A stretch of DNA of 64,000 nt from Epiperipatus broadwayi (GCA_028023455.1 JAQFVV010000017.1:1056001-1120000), one strand, 5' to 3'. Counted from the first letter of the stretch, positions 50,400 to 63,860 are shown. Notes: generated by a model from the letters alone, not told the origin. Program-made: numbers and translations.

Positions 50400-52330
50400 A
50401 ATCTGCAAGATAAAGAAAGATCTTTTCAAGTTTAATCCAGTTTCTTTGATTTACAGTTTCTTTTCTTCACATAATTCCATCAAATTTTCTTCATTCATAC
50501 ATATCATATGTTATCTCTTTGTATGTCTTTAACAATTTCCTGACACTTAGGTTTTGACATTTTTTTTAGCAACAAGTTTAGCTCAGTTTCATTTCAGTAT
50601 CTTAATTTTTTAATATCAATGATGCTTTTTTGCTCTCTCATCCATATATTTACATTATAATCCTACTCTGTTATTCCCAACATATATCTTTCTATACTTT
50701 CTTATATAATCAGAAATCTTTGCCTTGTCCTTTGAAGATCTAAGTTTCAGGTTTATATATAAAATTTGGAAAACACCTATACTAAAATCTTCATTTTTAA
50801 ACACATGGGCCTTTGAACATTAAGTTGTTTCTACCAAAACATTCAATTCAAGTTTAATTCTTCAAATATTACATTTTCATCTGATTTAAGAATCTAATCA
50901 ACCTATTCATCATTGTTAATTTATTGTAATTTATTATTAACAATGTTTATTTTATTATTATTTGAAATGCCATTGAATATTACTATAGTGTTTTTAGCAT
51001 TTCTATCTTAATATCAGACACTGATTGTATATATGTGTGGAAGATTATGATCTGGACAACTGCATAAAATATATATATTGGAGATCATGTAAATTTTTCA
51101 CATATGTGTAGTCATGTGTATTAATTGGTTGAAATAGAGTGGGAGATAAATAGGCTGAAAAATCATAAGTTTAAATCCCTCTATTTACATATATAGGAAA
51201 TATTCAGTATATGTAAATGCCATCCTGCCTTAGAATTACATTTACCTTTAGGTTTATTTTATTCCTTTCATTTGGTAACTATTGCAATATTTCCTGTCAG
51301 TTTGAAGCACTATTTGCAAAAACCCTACATTATTTGCAAAATTTAGATAACATTAAATAATCTACATTTATTTCTAAATTCCTTAGCCCACCATTGAAAT
51401 CCATAAAATATTTCTCATTAATATTGTTTGATAAGGAATCACATTGTAGTCTGCCTTATTACTGCTATTCTTCATAATATCACATAGTATAATCCCTCAT
51501 ATTAAAATTTGATAATCTTTAGAATTTAACATTATCCTCAAGTTATATCTTAATGTTCTAAAGCTTTAATCTCCATAGAATAGCTTGAAGAGTTATCCTT
51601 TTCATAATCTATTAATGTAAAGCATGATAACTCATATTCAGTAAATCTAATCTAGTGTTTTAAAACCAACTTTACATTCAATTTGATATTTTTTGATTGG
51701 TTTGAGTTCATAATGACTTGCAATAGTCTTACTTGCATAGGACTGATAGAAGACCTTAATATTACTGTTGCATTATTCCATTTTTTCAGCATATCTTCAT
51801 TATTTAGACCATTGGTGTATGATGTTGCAGCATTTTCTTCATCTGTTTTTAGGATATCAATAATAAATCTATTTCACTAATAAATATACCAATTCTTGAA
51901 GATTTTTTATTTTTATATATAATTTGATCTCTTCATGAGCTCTTTATTACTCATTTTATTATGATATACTATTTATCTCTTATTTTTGCATATGTAAGGC
52001 AATTTCAAAAGATGTTTTAATTGTAGAGAATATTTTGCTCTCTTTTTATTGTTACATCTTTGTGTAACTCTTTCACCCAATTTATGAAGTTATTTTCATT
52101 TTTATTTACAATAACAACTTCTCATTTCTGAAACAATTCTCCCCCCAATACCAACACATTGTGTTATACTGCTCTTCCTATAACTTACTTTCATTGCCTA
52201 AAAAATGAATGTTAAGCATTGTACAAAAAATTAAAGATTTTATAAGAAAGGATTGATTAATGTTGCATTATACTGCTCTTCCTATAACTTACTTTCTAAT
52301 TCCTCTCCTATAACTTTATTTGCTAATATA
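50400..52330 (-). mobile_element. Old RTE-type LINE copy, highly degenerate
   Basis: The nucleotide order matches the reverse complement of the plus copy at 59.3-60.95 kb through many short blocks. It starts from the terminal CTGCA-GAT and AAGTTTAATCC blocks (50400-50440). The thumb follows near 51250 (TTGCAATATTTCCTG), then a palm block near 51600 (CTTTTCATAATCTA with AAAGCATGATAACTCATATTC). A finger block lies at 51760-51870 (GCATTATTCCA, then ATTTAGACCATTGGTGTATG). Stops occur throughout and no open frame is left. It is clearly older than the 58-61 kb copy. Confidence 0.7.
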
Positions 52331-53455
52331 TATTTAGCAAAAAAGGTAAATTTTATATAACTTAAACGTTAATTTTAATTTTATTCATTCTGGGCATGTT
52401 TTCGGCATGAATAGGTCATACTCAGGGCAACTGAAGTTTATTTAGTGTTTATGGCATTTAGTAACTATTAACTTTTTTTTAACATTTTATAGAATTCTTC
52501 ATTTGGATGATTTCATATCTATTTGCACTTAGCATTTTGTTTAAAAAGGAATTCATAATATGTATTAAAAAAATCCACAAGTCCATATCCTTCTATATTT
52601 CTGACTATATTTTCTCATAAGCATTCCCATCTTTAAATCATTTTTCAATTTTAGCCTTAAATTATCTATAATAATTTTTAAAATTTTGTTTGATTTGATC
52701 AAAAAAATATATATACATCTATATAAAAATCCTATTTTTTCTTCGCAGTGAGAAATTATTAGGGCGTAATCCAGACTTATTAACTGAGGTAATTATATTC
52801 ACAAAAATTTCCATCCATATTCAAATAGCTGAAAGATCTATAAATTAAAAGCAAAACTATTTAAAAGGTTTTGGATGTATTCAATTTATATTTTTTAAAA
52901 ATAATATATATAGGACCTAAAATTTTTAAGTTATATCAGTTTTCATTTTTAGTAAATCATAATTTAATTGATTTTAAAATAAAATGTTTTTATTAGGTTT
53001 TTTTAGTTGGTTTATTTTGCATTATTGTTATTATTTGTTTTTCCCTTGAGTTTTGGCATAGTGATAAATCCGATAAATAAAATGCTACCTCTCAATACCA
53101 TAGATTATCAACATTCTACAGCACTTTTTTTTTAAAATTACTTTGTACAACTCATTTTGTATTTTTTCCTTCTTGTTTATTTGTGAAATTAAATCAGTAT
53201 TTGTGTGTGTGTTTTTGTTTATTTGTAATCTATTTTTATAAAAAAAATAACTTTATAAAAGTAAATTTGTATTTGCATAATTAATTGCTTTTTGTCTTAC
53301 TTATTTGTTTAAATAAATTGCTAAATTGTTTTAGCTGTTTGTCAATTGTAGTATCATTTCTGAAAATATTACCCATAATTTATTTCATTTTTATTTAATT
53401 TTGTTTGCATAATACACATTAGTTTTTTTTATTTTAGTCTGTAAACAAAACAAAA
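52331..53455. other. AT-rich non-coding DNA
   Basis: No gene or element recognised; long T-rich and A-rich runs. Confidence 0.5.
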
Positions 53456-53905
53456 ACATATGATGTGATGCACTGTGACTTCTTTTTTATTGGAGTCAGA
53501 AATCTCTCAGCCACTTTACCTTCTCTTTCCATTCCCCAACCTGTTTTTCTCATATTCTTGTATATCCTACTACATTCCATTTCCATAACATAATCTTTCT
53601 CAAGTCTATGGTCTTTATATTTAAACCCCCTTATCTTTTCCCAAACGCAGCATAAACACCAAGAACCCACTTTCTGTATAATATGTGATGTGATGTATTT
53701 TGGTTTCTCCTTAAACGAAGTCAAGAATATCTCAGCAATCATGCCCAGATAAACCTGTTAGCCACTTTATTTACTATTCCCCACTCTAAGTCTTCCCATA
53801 TTCTTCCCCATCCCATTTCCACAACATAATATTTGTCAACTCTCTAGCCTTTATATCTAAATCCCCCTTATCTTTTCATAAACCCAGCATAAAAACTAAT
53901 AACTC
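53456..53905 (-). repeat. Tandem duplication at the 3' end of the CR1-like LINE
   Basis: About 53456-53680 and about 53680-53905 are diverged copies of the same block. It spans the last codons of ORF2 (equivalent to ENELLVFMLGL) and the 3' untranslated region down to an ATGTGATGTGATG terminus. This gives the element two 3' ends in a row. A minus-strand frame in the distal copy (53434-53742) comes from this duplicated end. Confidence 0.7.
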
Positions 53906-56900
53906 ATTTTCTGTATAGTCACTTTGTTCATACCTATTCTCCCATAACTTTATTATTTGTACACTTTCTGCTTTCAAGCATTTACATTCAATCAACAGAT
54001 GCCTAATATTTTCTATACCTTCCTTACACAATTTGCACACTAAATCACCCATAGTTTTCCATTTACATGTATATTCTCTTGTTGCTAAAGATCCCGTTCG
54101 AGCCTTAAACAATAAACTACTTTCCTTACTATTATCATAAATTAACTCGCATCCAATATTCCGTTTACTTCTATATATATTTAAACTCTTCTTACCCTCC
54201 ATACTAGTTCTCCAACTCCCTATTATTTTTTATTAATGCTTCTATTCTTTTATCCCATTCCTTACCACTATAACACTCAACAATCCTCTTAACACAATCA
54301 TCCCACCTTTTATACAAGTATACTGATATAAATTCTTTATCCAAATCTTTTGCATACCACATTACCTTTCTTACCCATCTTGTTACCTGCCCTTTACTCA
54401 TAACCCAATTAAACACTATTTTGGCTATTCTTTTACTATCCATAAACTGCAACCTACCAAACATTTTCATTTTACTTTTTGCATCTCTCATATAAAAACT
54501 TGACCATCCCATTTCTCCTTGAATTGCCTCCTTTGCTGTCCACATCTCTGCATCTAATGCATGTCTTCCTACTTCCCTTTGTACTTTCTCTAAATAATCT
54601 AAAACCCTTTTACTAACACATAATGCATCATTACCATATGTTAACCCTGCTACTGCAACTCCCTTCCATACAATTCTAGCTACATCATATTTATTATATG
54701 AAAATACTGTTAGTTTCTTTACCAAACTGTTTATTTTTTTTGCTTCATTTACCAATTTTTTCTCCCATTCATCCAAGCAATTTTTCTGATTACATAAGAT
54801 GATTCCCAAATACCTATATCTATCCACCACACTTAACTTTATATCCCCAATAAAAATTCTACATCTTCTCTTTCCCCAGTATTAACCATCATTACATTTG
54901 ATTTTTCTTCACTAAATTTAATCCCCATCTCTTTACCCACTCTTACACATGTCCTCAACATAATTTCCATACCTTCTCTTCTTTCTGCACACAAAAAGAT
55001 ATCATCCACAAAAAAAGACCTGACAAAGTATATACTCCCTTGCCACCTATTAACAGTATCTGTACCCCTCTTCCTAGTCTTTCTATTGCTTTCTCCATTT
55101 CACTCAAATACAACAAAAACAAAATAGGTGACAAAGGGCATCCTTGCCTTAATCGCACCCCATTTTTAACTTTAACTGATTCTATATTCCCTAATTGGTA
55201 AGTATAATAATTATTTTCATATAATTTCTTAATAATATTTACTAAAGCTTCATCCATTCCCAAATTTGCTAATCTTACCCATAATCTATTTCTATTTACT
55301 ATATCATATGCTTTCTCTATATCTATAAAACTCATATATAATGATCTACCTGAATTCCTACTCATCTCCATAAGTTGCATAACTACAAACAAACTATCTC
55401 ATATAGGCTTATCTAACCTAAAACCTTCTTGCATTTCCCCCACTACATTATTCTCTTCCATCCACTTTACAACTCTTCCAGCTACAATATATGACAAAAC
55501 TTTATATAAAACTGATGTTACCACTATCGGTCTATAATTATTTAACTTTCTATGATCCTTACCCTTTCCTTTAAATAATCTTATTCTTGTATTACTCCAA
55601 CTACCCGGAAAAACTCTCTTCTGTGCCATCTTAATAAAACATGATAATAACTTTGCTTTTGCTCTATGCCCTAAATTCATTACCATCTCTGCTGCCCATC
55701 CATATAAACCTCTCACCTTTCCACTTTTCAATCTCTTCCCTGCCTCACTCAGTTCATTTTTTGTGAACCTAATATTCCCATTACTAACTGCTTTCATGTT
55801 TTCTATCACTAAGTCCTTCACATCTAACATCTTTTCTATGTCCATTACATATCTATTTAAGATTCTCTCTAACTCTTCTCTAGAGCTACACTCTATTCCC
55901 TCATCATCTATTAATACTATCTCTCTTTCCCCTACATTTCTCCTTTTAATGTAATTCCAAAATTTTTTACTCCCATCTCTTCCACTTTTATTAATATACT
56001 CCAAAAATTTACTATTCAACTTCATCCTCTCTCTATAATTATCTATTTTAGCCAACTTCTTCTTTTCTAAGCACTTTCCCCATTTAACATTAATATCGTT
56101 TTCACTTTCTTTGTTCTTAATAGCACACTTATATTCTCTGCATGCTTCTTTCCTCTCTTTTACGCTTTTACTAACTCTCATTTTTATTACTTTTATACTT
56201 CTGCATATTCTCAACTAAAACCCTATTTGCCACTTTTTTTATTTCACTGCACCAATCCTTATACTCATCTCCAACCAAATGCTCCATGGTTTCTTCAACT
56301 TTTATTTTATACTCTTCCAACTTATTCTTATTATTCCCTCTCCATACACATCTTTCACTATTGTTTCTACCTTTATTTCTATCCTCCATCACATTACTAT
56401 CCATTTCTATTACAATAAAGTTATGATCACTATTACATACTCTCTCTTCATTATCAAACACCTTAATTTTCTGTATTTTATTCATTCCCTCTTTCTTTAC
56501 CAATACATAATCTATTGTGTGAAATACATTATTCCTAGACCATGTGTATTGTCCCTCATACATATTTGATAAATTCCCAATGCTCAAATTTACTCTTTGA
56601 CAAAATTCCTTCAAAAACTGACCATTCTTATTATCTACATCATCAATTTCTTCAATATGTCCATTCATATCCCCTATAACCATTATTCTCTTCTCCTTTT
56701 CTTAAAACTCTGTATATCATTAACTAGGCATTAATATATACTACTGTTCCACTCCATTACAGTTTGACTATCTCCAGTGGCTATATACACTACAGCCACC
56801 ATCCATTCTTGTCTATCCAACCTTATTTCAAACCACAAATGCTCTTGACATTTAACAATATTTAAATTTTTTTCCGATATAACACCTGTACCACCATCCC

Positions 56901-57225
56901 TTTTTTCTTTTTCTTTTCTATTTATATCCTGCCATACCACCTCTTCCAAAATAGGTTTTTATTCTTCTCTTAGATGAGTTTCCACTACTGCTAATACCTC
57001 AAGCTCTTCATTTTCAGTTGCTTTATTTAATTCCAGCCACTTTTCTGGTCTCCTACCACCTTGCATATTCAAAAACCCAATTTTAACAATTTCTTCTTTC
57101 CTAACTACTTTTTTATAAATTCTTTTGATTCTTTCTTCTCCATTACATTTATAACAAACTTTCTTACCATTAATCTTACAGAACCATTCCCTCTCCACAT
57201 CTACACTTACATCTAAATCAACCAT
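53876..57225 (-). pseudogene. CR1-like LINE ORF2: APE endonuclease, RT and CCHC tail
   Basis: Reading down from 57225: the endonuclease starts with IGFLNMQGGR and VLAVVETHLREE (catalytic Glu), meets an in-frame TAA (56959), and continues through VVYIATGD. After a shift come VIGDMNGH and SDHNFIVIEM. RT follows: RLFKGKGKDHRKLNNYRPI, FIDIEKAYD (an in-frame TGA lies at 55399-55401), and GVRLRQGCPLSPILFLLYL. A frameshift near 55040 then puts the catalytic FVDDI block in another frame. The thumb and C terminus (54204-54830, 53876-54202) end with CKLCKEGIENIRHLLIEC, a CCHC knuckle. At least three shifts and two stops kill the copy, but most blocks are easy to read, so it is not very old. Confidence 0.88.
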
Positions 57226-57299
57226 CTTTTGCTTATTTCTTATATCCCATCCATTCTTCTTCTTTTTGATAATATTACAATTTAAAAACCCACCCCCCT

Positions 57300-57640
57300 T
57301 TAAAAGTTTCCCAAATTATATTCTTTAAATATCAGACTCCCTAAAACTTCACTTCCATGTTTTCCTAAGTGCAATCCATCTTTACTATATAACTCCCTCT
57401 TTCCAATAAACGAATCCCATACATCCACAAACACAACATTATTTCTCTCCCACAATTTTTTCAATCTCTCATTTATAGAACATTACCTATCTAAGAAATG
57501 CCTCTTGTCAAATCTTTGTAATACTCCAACTACCCCTACTCTTTTTAACCCCCCCCTCCAATAACTTTCTTTATGGTATGATGGCTCCCCCAAGTGTCAA
57601 CAAATGTTCCTCACTGCCTACTAAATGACTACCATAAGTA
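57300..57640 (-). pseudogene. CR1-like LINE ORF1, SGNH-esterase-like C terminus
   Basis: The frame ending at 57300-57302, just upstream of ORF2, encodes VGVLQRFDKRHFLDR, a TAA stop (57483-57485), INERLKKLWERNNVVFVDVW, and the DGLHLGKHG motif (57366-57380). Asp-x-x-His-Leu near the C terminus is the catalytic Asp/His pair of SGNH/GDSL hydrolases. An esterase-like domain in ORF1 is established for CR1-group LINEs. Decayed upstream coding reaches about 57640, where the LINE seems 5'-truncated, so the nucleophile Ser block is missing. Confidence 0.65.
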
Positions 57641-58029
57641 ACAATATCTAATTTTTTTATTATTGAAAAATAATATATAGTATTTTTATAATAACAGCTA
57701 ATGAAAGATTATAATGATGTTAGTTATAAATGTGGAGTTTACTATTAACTGAAAGGAGATCCTTTGATTCCTCTTGGAGGCCTTAAAGGAACCAAGCAGG
57801 GCAAATTCCTAATGTCCACTCCATACATTCTTGTCATTGCAGCTGTTATTATTATGTGATTATTTATATAGTATACAAACATGGATGAGCTGCTTACCAA
57901 CACACATTAGCCAGCATGGTAAGATTATTGGCTTTTTGACTCTGAGTTTAAGAACAAGAAACACCAAGGTTTTTCTTCTCAGTTGCCTGATAAGGCAGAA
58001 TGAATGGATGTGTAAATGACAAATATTTT

Positions 58030-58060
<31 letters not shown>

Positions 58061-58154
58061 ATCATGACAGACAAAAATAAATAATGGCCCTTATTCCCAG
58101 GAAATTAACCAAGGCAGCAGTTGGTGGCTGACGATAGAAGGTGCTAAAAATCTC
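57641..58154. other. Spacer between two LINEs, with (TA)n
   Basis: It contains a (TA)n run at 58035-58060 and a moderately GC-rich patch (57.72-58.02 kb), possibly a short repeat. No gene is supported. Confidence 0.45.
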
Positions 58155-60970
58155 TTGATTATGAACCCAGGCTACCATTTGATGATGACTTTTTATTTAT
58201 ATACTTACAACTGCATATCACATTCAAGTAAAGGAAGATTTCAAGAATTAGAAGAAGAATTGTCTTATATTAAATGGGACATTATTGGACATTGTGAAGT
58301 TAGAAGAAAAGATGAAGGTACAATTGATTTAAACAGTGGACATGTACTCTACCATAAAGGCACAAATATTGGAAATGCAAATGGAGTAAGATTCATTATA
58401 AATAAAAAGTAAAAGAACAACATTATGAAGATTGATGGTGTATCGAATAGAGTGTCAAGATTAGTTATACAACTTAATAGCAGAGCCCCAACAAGTTCTC
58501 ATATTGACAAAGTAGTAGAAGATTTTTATATAGATGTACAAAAGGCTGTTTATCAGACTAAATAACATTTTGAAATTGTTATGGGAAACTTTAATGCAGA
58601 ATTGGTAAACAAATGAAAGATTAAAGTGCTGTAGGTAATTTTGGTTATGGTAATAGAAATGAGAGAGGACATAGACTTGTGGAGTTTGCAGAGAAAGAAA
58701 AACTTTATATTATAAATTCTTTTTTTTTTTTTGAGAAAAATGTTAAAACAAAATGGACATGGAAGCATCCAACTGAAGATATAGCAGAATTGGATTATAT
58801 TTTGACTAACAGAAAATACATATTTCAAGATTGTAATGTTATTAATAAATTAAACACAGGAAGGGATCATCAATTAGCATGATGTAAGATATTTCTTAAT
58901 GCAAAATGAGAGAGACAAAAATTATTAACAAAACCAATATTTACAGTTGATATTCCTAATCTTCAGAAACATTCTAATGAATTAAAATTTGAACTTACAA
59001 ATTGGTTTCAAGTAGTAGTAGATTTTGAACATGATTCAGATTTGAATGAAATTAATATGAAAATAACTGATACACTTTTAAAAACTGCAACAAAGATAGC
59101 TGGTAGAAAAAAGCAGCAATTGACCAATAAAATTTCTACTGAGACTAGAGAATTTATGAAGAAAAGAAGGAATATGAAGATATACAAAAATGATGTGGAT
59201 TGAATATCTCAAATTTTTTAAAATGGTGCAGAAAAGAGTTGAAAGTGATATAAGAAAGTATAACTGTGAACTAGTGGGAAAGCTGTGGAAGAAAAGAAAA
59301 GTCTCAAGAGTGTAAAACAACATTTTGGTATTGGTAAAACATTTATATCTGCAATAAGAAAAAAAGATGGAATTACTACTAAAAAGAGAGATGACATTAT
59401 GAAATGGGTAGAAGACTTCTATCAAGAATTATACAGTAATAAAGAACAAGTACCTCTTATATCTATTATATTTTCCGAATTGCCCAAAATTTTAAATGAA
59501 GAAGTGGAACATGCAATTAAATTTATGAAGAAAGGAAAGGCTCCAGGTAATGATGGAATTATAATTGATATATTAAAAGAAGCAGGTGAAGAAACAGAAT
59601 TTTTTTAGCAAGTTATATACCAAATGTCTAAATGATAAAGATGTACCAGATGATTGGAAGAATGCAGTAATAATATTAATATTTAAAAAAGGTGATAAAC
59701 AAGATATTAGAAATTACAGACCTATCAGCCTTTTAGCAGTTTTATATAAAATTTTTACCAAGATAATTACAACTCATCTACATAGAACATTGGATTTCCA
59801 CCAACCAAGAGAACAAGCTGGATTTAAAAGTGGTTTTAGTACAGTAGATCATATCCAGGTATTGAGAGAATTATAGAAAGGACAAATGAATATGAGTTTC
59901 CATTATGCTTTGGATTTGTAGATTATGAAAAGGCATTTGATTCTATAAACATGATTAAAGAATTGGATCATCAAGTTACAGTTCCAGGATATTGCCATAT
60001 TTTAAAGAATATTTATAAAAATGCAACAGCAACAATTAGATTACATAATGATACTAGGAAAGTCAACATTGAGAAAGGTGTAAGACAGGGTGATTCCATA
60101 TCTCCAAAACTTTTTACAGCAGTACTGCAAGAAGTATTTTGTGGATTAAAATAGGAAGCCAAAGGAGTGAAAGTAACTGGAGATTATTTAAGTCATTTAT
60201 ATTTTGAAGATGATGTAATTATTTTTGCAAATAATGCTTTAGAGCTGCAGGAAATGTTGCAAGAGTTATCAGATAAAAATAGAACTAAAGATAAATGTTA
60301 AAAAGACTAAAGTAATGTTTAATGGATTTTCTCAAAATATGGAAATAAGGATTGATTATGATGAGTTAGAAGAAGTTAACAGCTACAGATATATTGTTCA
60401 TATTATTAATACAGATGCAAACATAATGGATGAAATTAATCATAGAATTAAACTTGGTTTGAGTGTTTTTGGTAGAAATAACTTTATACTAAAACGAAAT
60501 CTGACAATATGTTTGAAAAGAAAAGTTCTTAATAAATGTATTTTACCAGTTCTTACTTATGGATCTGAGACTTGGACACTTAATAAAAGACCAATACAGA
60601 GACTTCAGACTACTCAAAGAAGTATGGAGAGATGCATGTTGGGAGTAACAAGAGAGATCAAAAATGCAGTATATGGGTAAGATAATAAACACGTGTTACT
60701 GACCTCATAGAAAAAATTAAAAGACTAGAGTTGGGCTGGACGTATTGCTAGAAGAATTGATAATAGATGGAAATTTTAAATTTTAAACTGGATTCCAAGA
60801 GATTGTAAAAAGCCCAAAAAGAGACCACATGTGAGATGGATGGATGAAATAAGAAAGTGTGCAGGAGTGATGTGGAGAAGAGAAGCAAAAGATCAGAGAA
60901 AATGGATTGAACTTGGGGAAACCATCCTGCAGTGGATTGATCAATGGCTGATGGTTTTTAAATTTTAGAA
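58155..60970 (+). pseudogene. RTE-type LINE, nearly full-length, broken
   Basis: The endonuclease begins at the TYN block and runs through RFQELEEELSYIKWDIIG and EVRRK (catalytic Glu). It continues with MGNFNAE near 58580 and LDYILTNRKYIF ending in NTGRDHQLA (58679-58882). RT pieces follow: FMKKGKAPGNDGI, FKKGDKQDIRNYRPISLLAVLY (part of 59586-59876), FVDYEKAFDS near 59915, GVRQGDSISPKLFTAVL, and FEDDVIIFA near 60205 (the catalytic motif has E for A). The thumb has CLKRKVLNKCILPVLTYGSE, the tail has WAGRIARR and RWMDE, and it ends near 60970. More than six stops or shifts break it. This looks like one long ORF, as expected for RTE. Confidence 0.88.
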
Positions 60971-61047
60971 ATTTCTGGCTATATATTGTTTAAAATAACA
61001 TTATTTGCAGGTTCAATCAATATCATTATATATTAACTTTATAATGT

Positions 61048-61190
61048 TTTTTTGAAGGTTTGTGGAAATGGCGATTTAATTGTATTTATATATTGGACTA
61101 TTTTCATAATCTAATATGAGTATTGAATGTTTTAGAAAAATGTAACTTTATTTAAATATTCCAAATACATTCAACTGGAGTAATTTGGCC
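61048..61190 (-). mobile_element. Fragment of the 10.6-kb SINE-like family
   Basis: It shares TGAAGGTTTGTG, TATTGGACTATTTTCAT, ATCTAATATGAGTATTGAAT and TTTAGAAAAATGTAACTTTATTTAAATATTCCAAA (as separate blocks) with 10626-10740, then diverges. It lies just after the RTE LINE's 3' end. Confidence 0.7.
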
Positions 61191-63662
61191 CCTTTTTCTC
61201 ATGGTACTTTTTTAAAACCAACCAATCATATTGCAAGACAATTATTTATATATGTAAAATAAAATAAGAGATTTTATCTTGCCAAAATTGTGATGCAGGA
61301 CCTGAACTGTAAGCAAGGGAGTCAAATGACTCCGGACCTGCTACTAAAATGGGTTCAATGACCTTTAGATAGAATAATAAGGATTTAAAAATATAGAAAA
61401 GTGAGCATTTGAAAATTATATTCGTTATTTTTGTAAGCACTTAAGTCATGAAAAAAATTGCCACATTTTATTATTGGTATTATTAACTTCATGCATATAA
61501 TCAGGATTATTATCCTTAGCTGAGAGTAGACATTAGCTTCCAGAATGAGTGTATGTCTATTCGACTTAAATTCGCTGGGATAGTGTTCCGTGGTCTGCAA
61601 TAAATTTGGAAGTGATTAGATGAAGCTCCACACTATAAATCTGGACCCTGAGAACGAGAGTCACAATCATTAATTTTTCAAAAAAGAGATTAACAAAAAT
61701 GCTTCACACACAGAACAAAAATTCTGGTATTACTTATTAATCAAAATTTTCAGCATAGACCATAAAAAAATACATTAAAGATTTTGAATAATAAACATTA
61801 TGTAAGTTTTTATTCCAAATGAGATGCATTCTAAATGCAAGGAATTATTACTGTTTAATTATGTAGCTTAATTTGTATTTCATACCGTGTTAAAAAAAAA
61901 CTATTGTTTTCCCGAAGGTTTGTGATTCACTACTTAATATTGGATGCTAAAAATAGTCCAATGTATAAATAAATAAATCTATGTATAAGAATGATGGATA
62001 CACACAATTAACTTTCCTTTCACAACTAGAGTACTCTTGATGTGAATATTTATTATTCAAAAACTATTATCCAAATAAAATTCTAAAGATTTAACTTTTT
62101 ACAATAAATAACTTAGTCTGTACTCTCACTTATGATCAGAATTAAAAGAAAAAACCAGTTAGTATATATTTATAAATTAATAAGACTAATAACAATAAGA
62201 TTTTGTTTTCTCTCTTTGTAGATTTTGTATTTATAATGAAAAAATAAAAAATTTAAAAAGAATCACTAATTCAAAAAAGCTTTGGAATCAAGGATTTGGG
62301 ATTAAAAGTATTTTACCTGGAAATAATCTGCCAATATTCTTAGCATAATATTTGCAGTTTTAATAACTTTCAATTTTGAATAGTTAAATTTTCCAATAGT
62401 TTGTTAAAAGTTAATTCTGTATTACGAAATTAATTTTATAAAATTATAAGTTAATCATAAAACATTTTTTTAAAATTATTATTTGATTCTTGTAGAAATA
62501 TATCAGTCCATTTATATTTTCGGATTTCAGGTCTCAAATTTAAAATTATATCATTGTGTATATGTATATGTGAGACTTCGGGGAAATCAATTAGATATAT
62601 TAATGATATACTAAAATTCCTGAATCATCAAACTAAACTATAGTTTATTATTTATTTATGCAATCTAAACGAATATACAACATGAAAAAATATACTTTTT
62701 ATGATAATAAAGTATTTATCTCTAGATTGTAGAACTGTGAAAAATTAAGTTTTTGAAATCATGAAACCTATTTTTCATAATAGACAATAGAATAAAAATA
62801 ATTAGAAAAAGATTTTAATACTAATATAAACATATAGTTTATAAAATCATCCTAATTTTTTTATTTGCAAAAAAAATAAAAGCAAAAATTTACTTAAAAA
62901 AATAAAAGTTTAACATATGGAAATAAATTCTTGTGAATTTTTCCAATAGTTATTTTGCAAAACCTTCAAGGAGACGAGTGATGTAGATTAAGGGGTTGTT
63001 CTTTTGATGAAACTTTATACGGTTGGTACCATATTAATAATAAGGTTACACCTTAGAAATATTTTTCAAAATATGTCACTATTGATCATTTTTAAATTGA
63101 TTGTTCCTTTAGGTAATTTGATATCAAATGCATACAAAGACGTTTCATAAAATATTTTTTTTAAACTTTTATCTAATTAATCATTTTGAACTATGGAAAA
63201 AAAGTTTTGAAAATGTTAGGTTTCTCATAATTATATGGTTATAGAATAATTTATATATATATAAATCATTGCACACAAACATACTTTATATATGCAGTAT
63301 ACTTATGCGGAGATTATGCATGCATATATCGATTGACAAGTCGCTCATTTTTATCTCACATCAAATCAAGCAATTAAGTAATTGTAAAAATTAAGAAAAA
63401 TAATAAAATAGAAAATCGGTATAAAAAATTAATACATTCAACAAGTGAAAAGCAGGTTTTTTGATTTAAAAAAAATATATATATATATTTTATAATTAAC
63501 TATAGAAAGGAAAGGCAGACAGTTGTTTTTAATATGTATAAAACTACAATTTGCTTCATATTATTTATATTTAAAAATATACATGAATTAAATATTGAGA
63601 ACATCACTAATATCTTCATTAATATAGTATAGAATCATTACTTACATTAAGAATAGCTTGAT
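61191..63662. other. AT-rich non-coding DNA
   Basis: Apart from the short repeat at 61909, nothing was recognised. Patches near 61.28-61.35 kb (containing GGACCTG twice) and 61.57-61.67 kb are less AT-rich but non-coding. Confidence 0.45.
61909..61970 (-). mobile_element. Internally deleted copy of the 10.6-kb family
   Basis: The leading block TTTTCCCGAAGGTTTGTGAT is joined, after about a dozen bases, to the opposite inverted arm (TTGGATGCTAAAAATAGTCC, compare GATGATGGAAATAGTCC at 10978). The tRNA-like middle is missing. Confidence 0.5.
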
Positions 63663-63860
63663 TTGAAAGCAGAATGCAATTACATAACATTTGAACAAAG
63701 CCTAGAGAAAAATAAAACCATCTCTCATGGAGAAACACTTAGTTCTCTGAAGGATATTGATGAAAGATATCAGTATCATTCATTAATAAATAATGGTCCA
63801 CAGAGATCTAAAATAATATTTAAATCAAATGAGCAGGTTAACATCATCCTCATGTTTAAT
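63663..63860 (+). CDS. Possible exon or small orphan frame, unrecognised
   Basis: A 66-codon frame with mixed polar composition (for example HGETLSSLKDIDERYQYHSL) contrasts with the Phe/Ile/Lys-rich chance frames around it. A GAAAGCAG before the AATGC at 63673 could be a splice acceptor, and GAGCAG/GTTAAC at 63837 a donor, but there is no strong pyrimidine tract and no family is recognised. It could equally be chance or repeat-derived. Confidence 0.22.
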
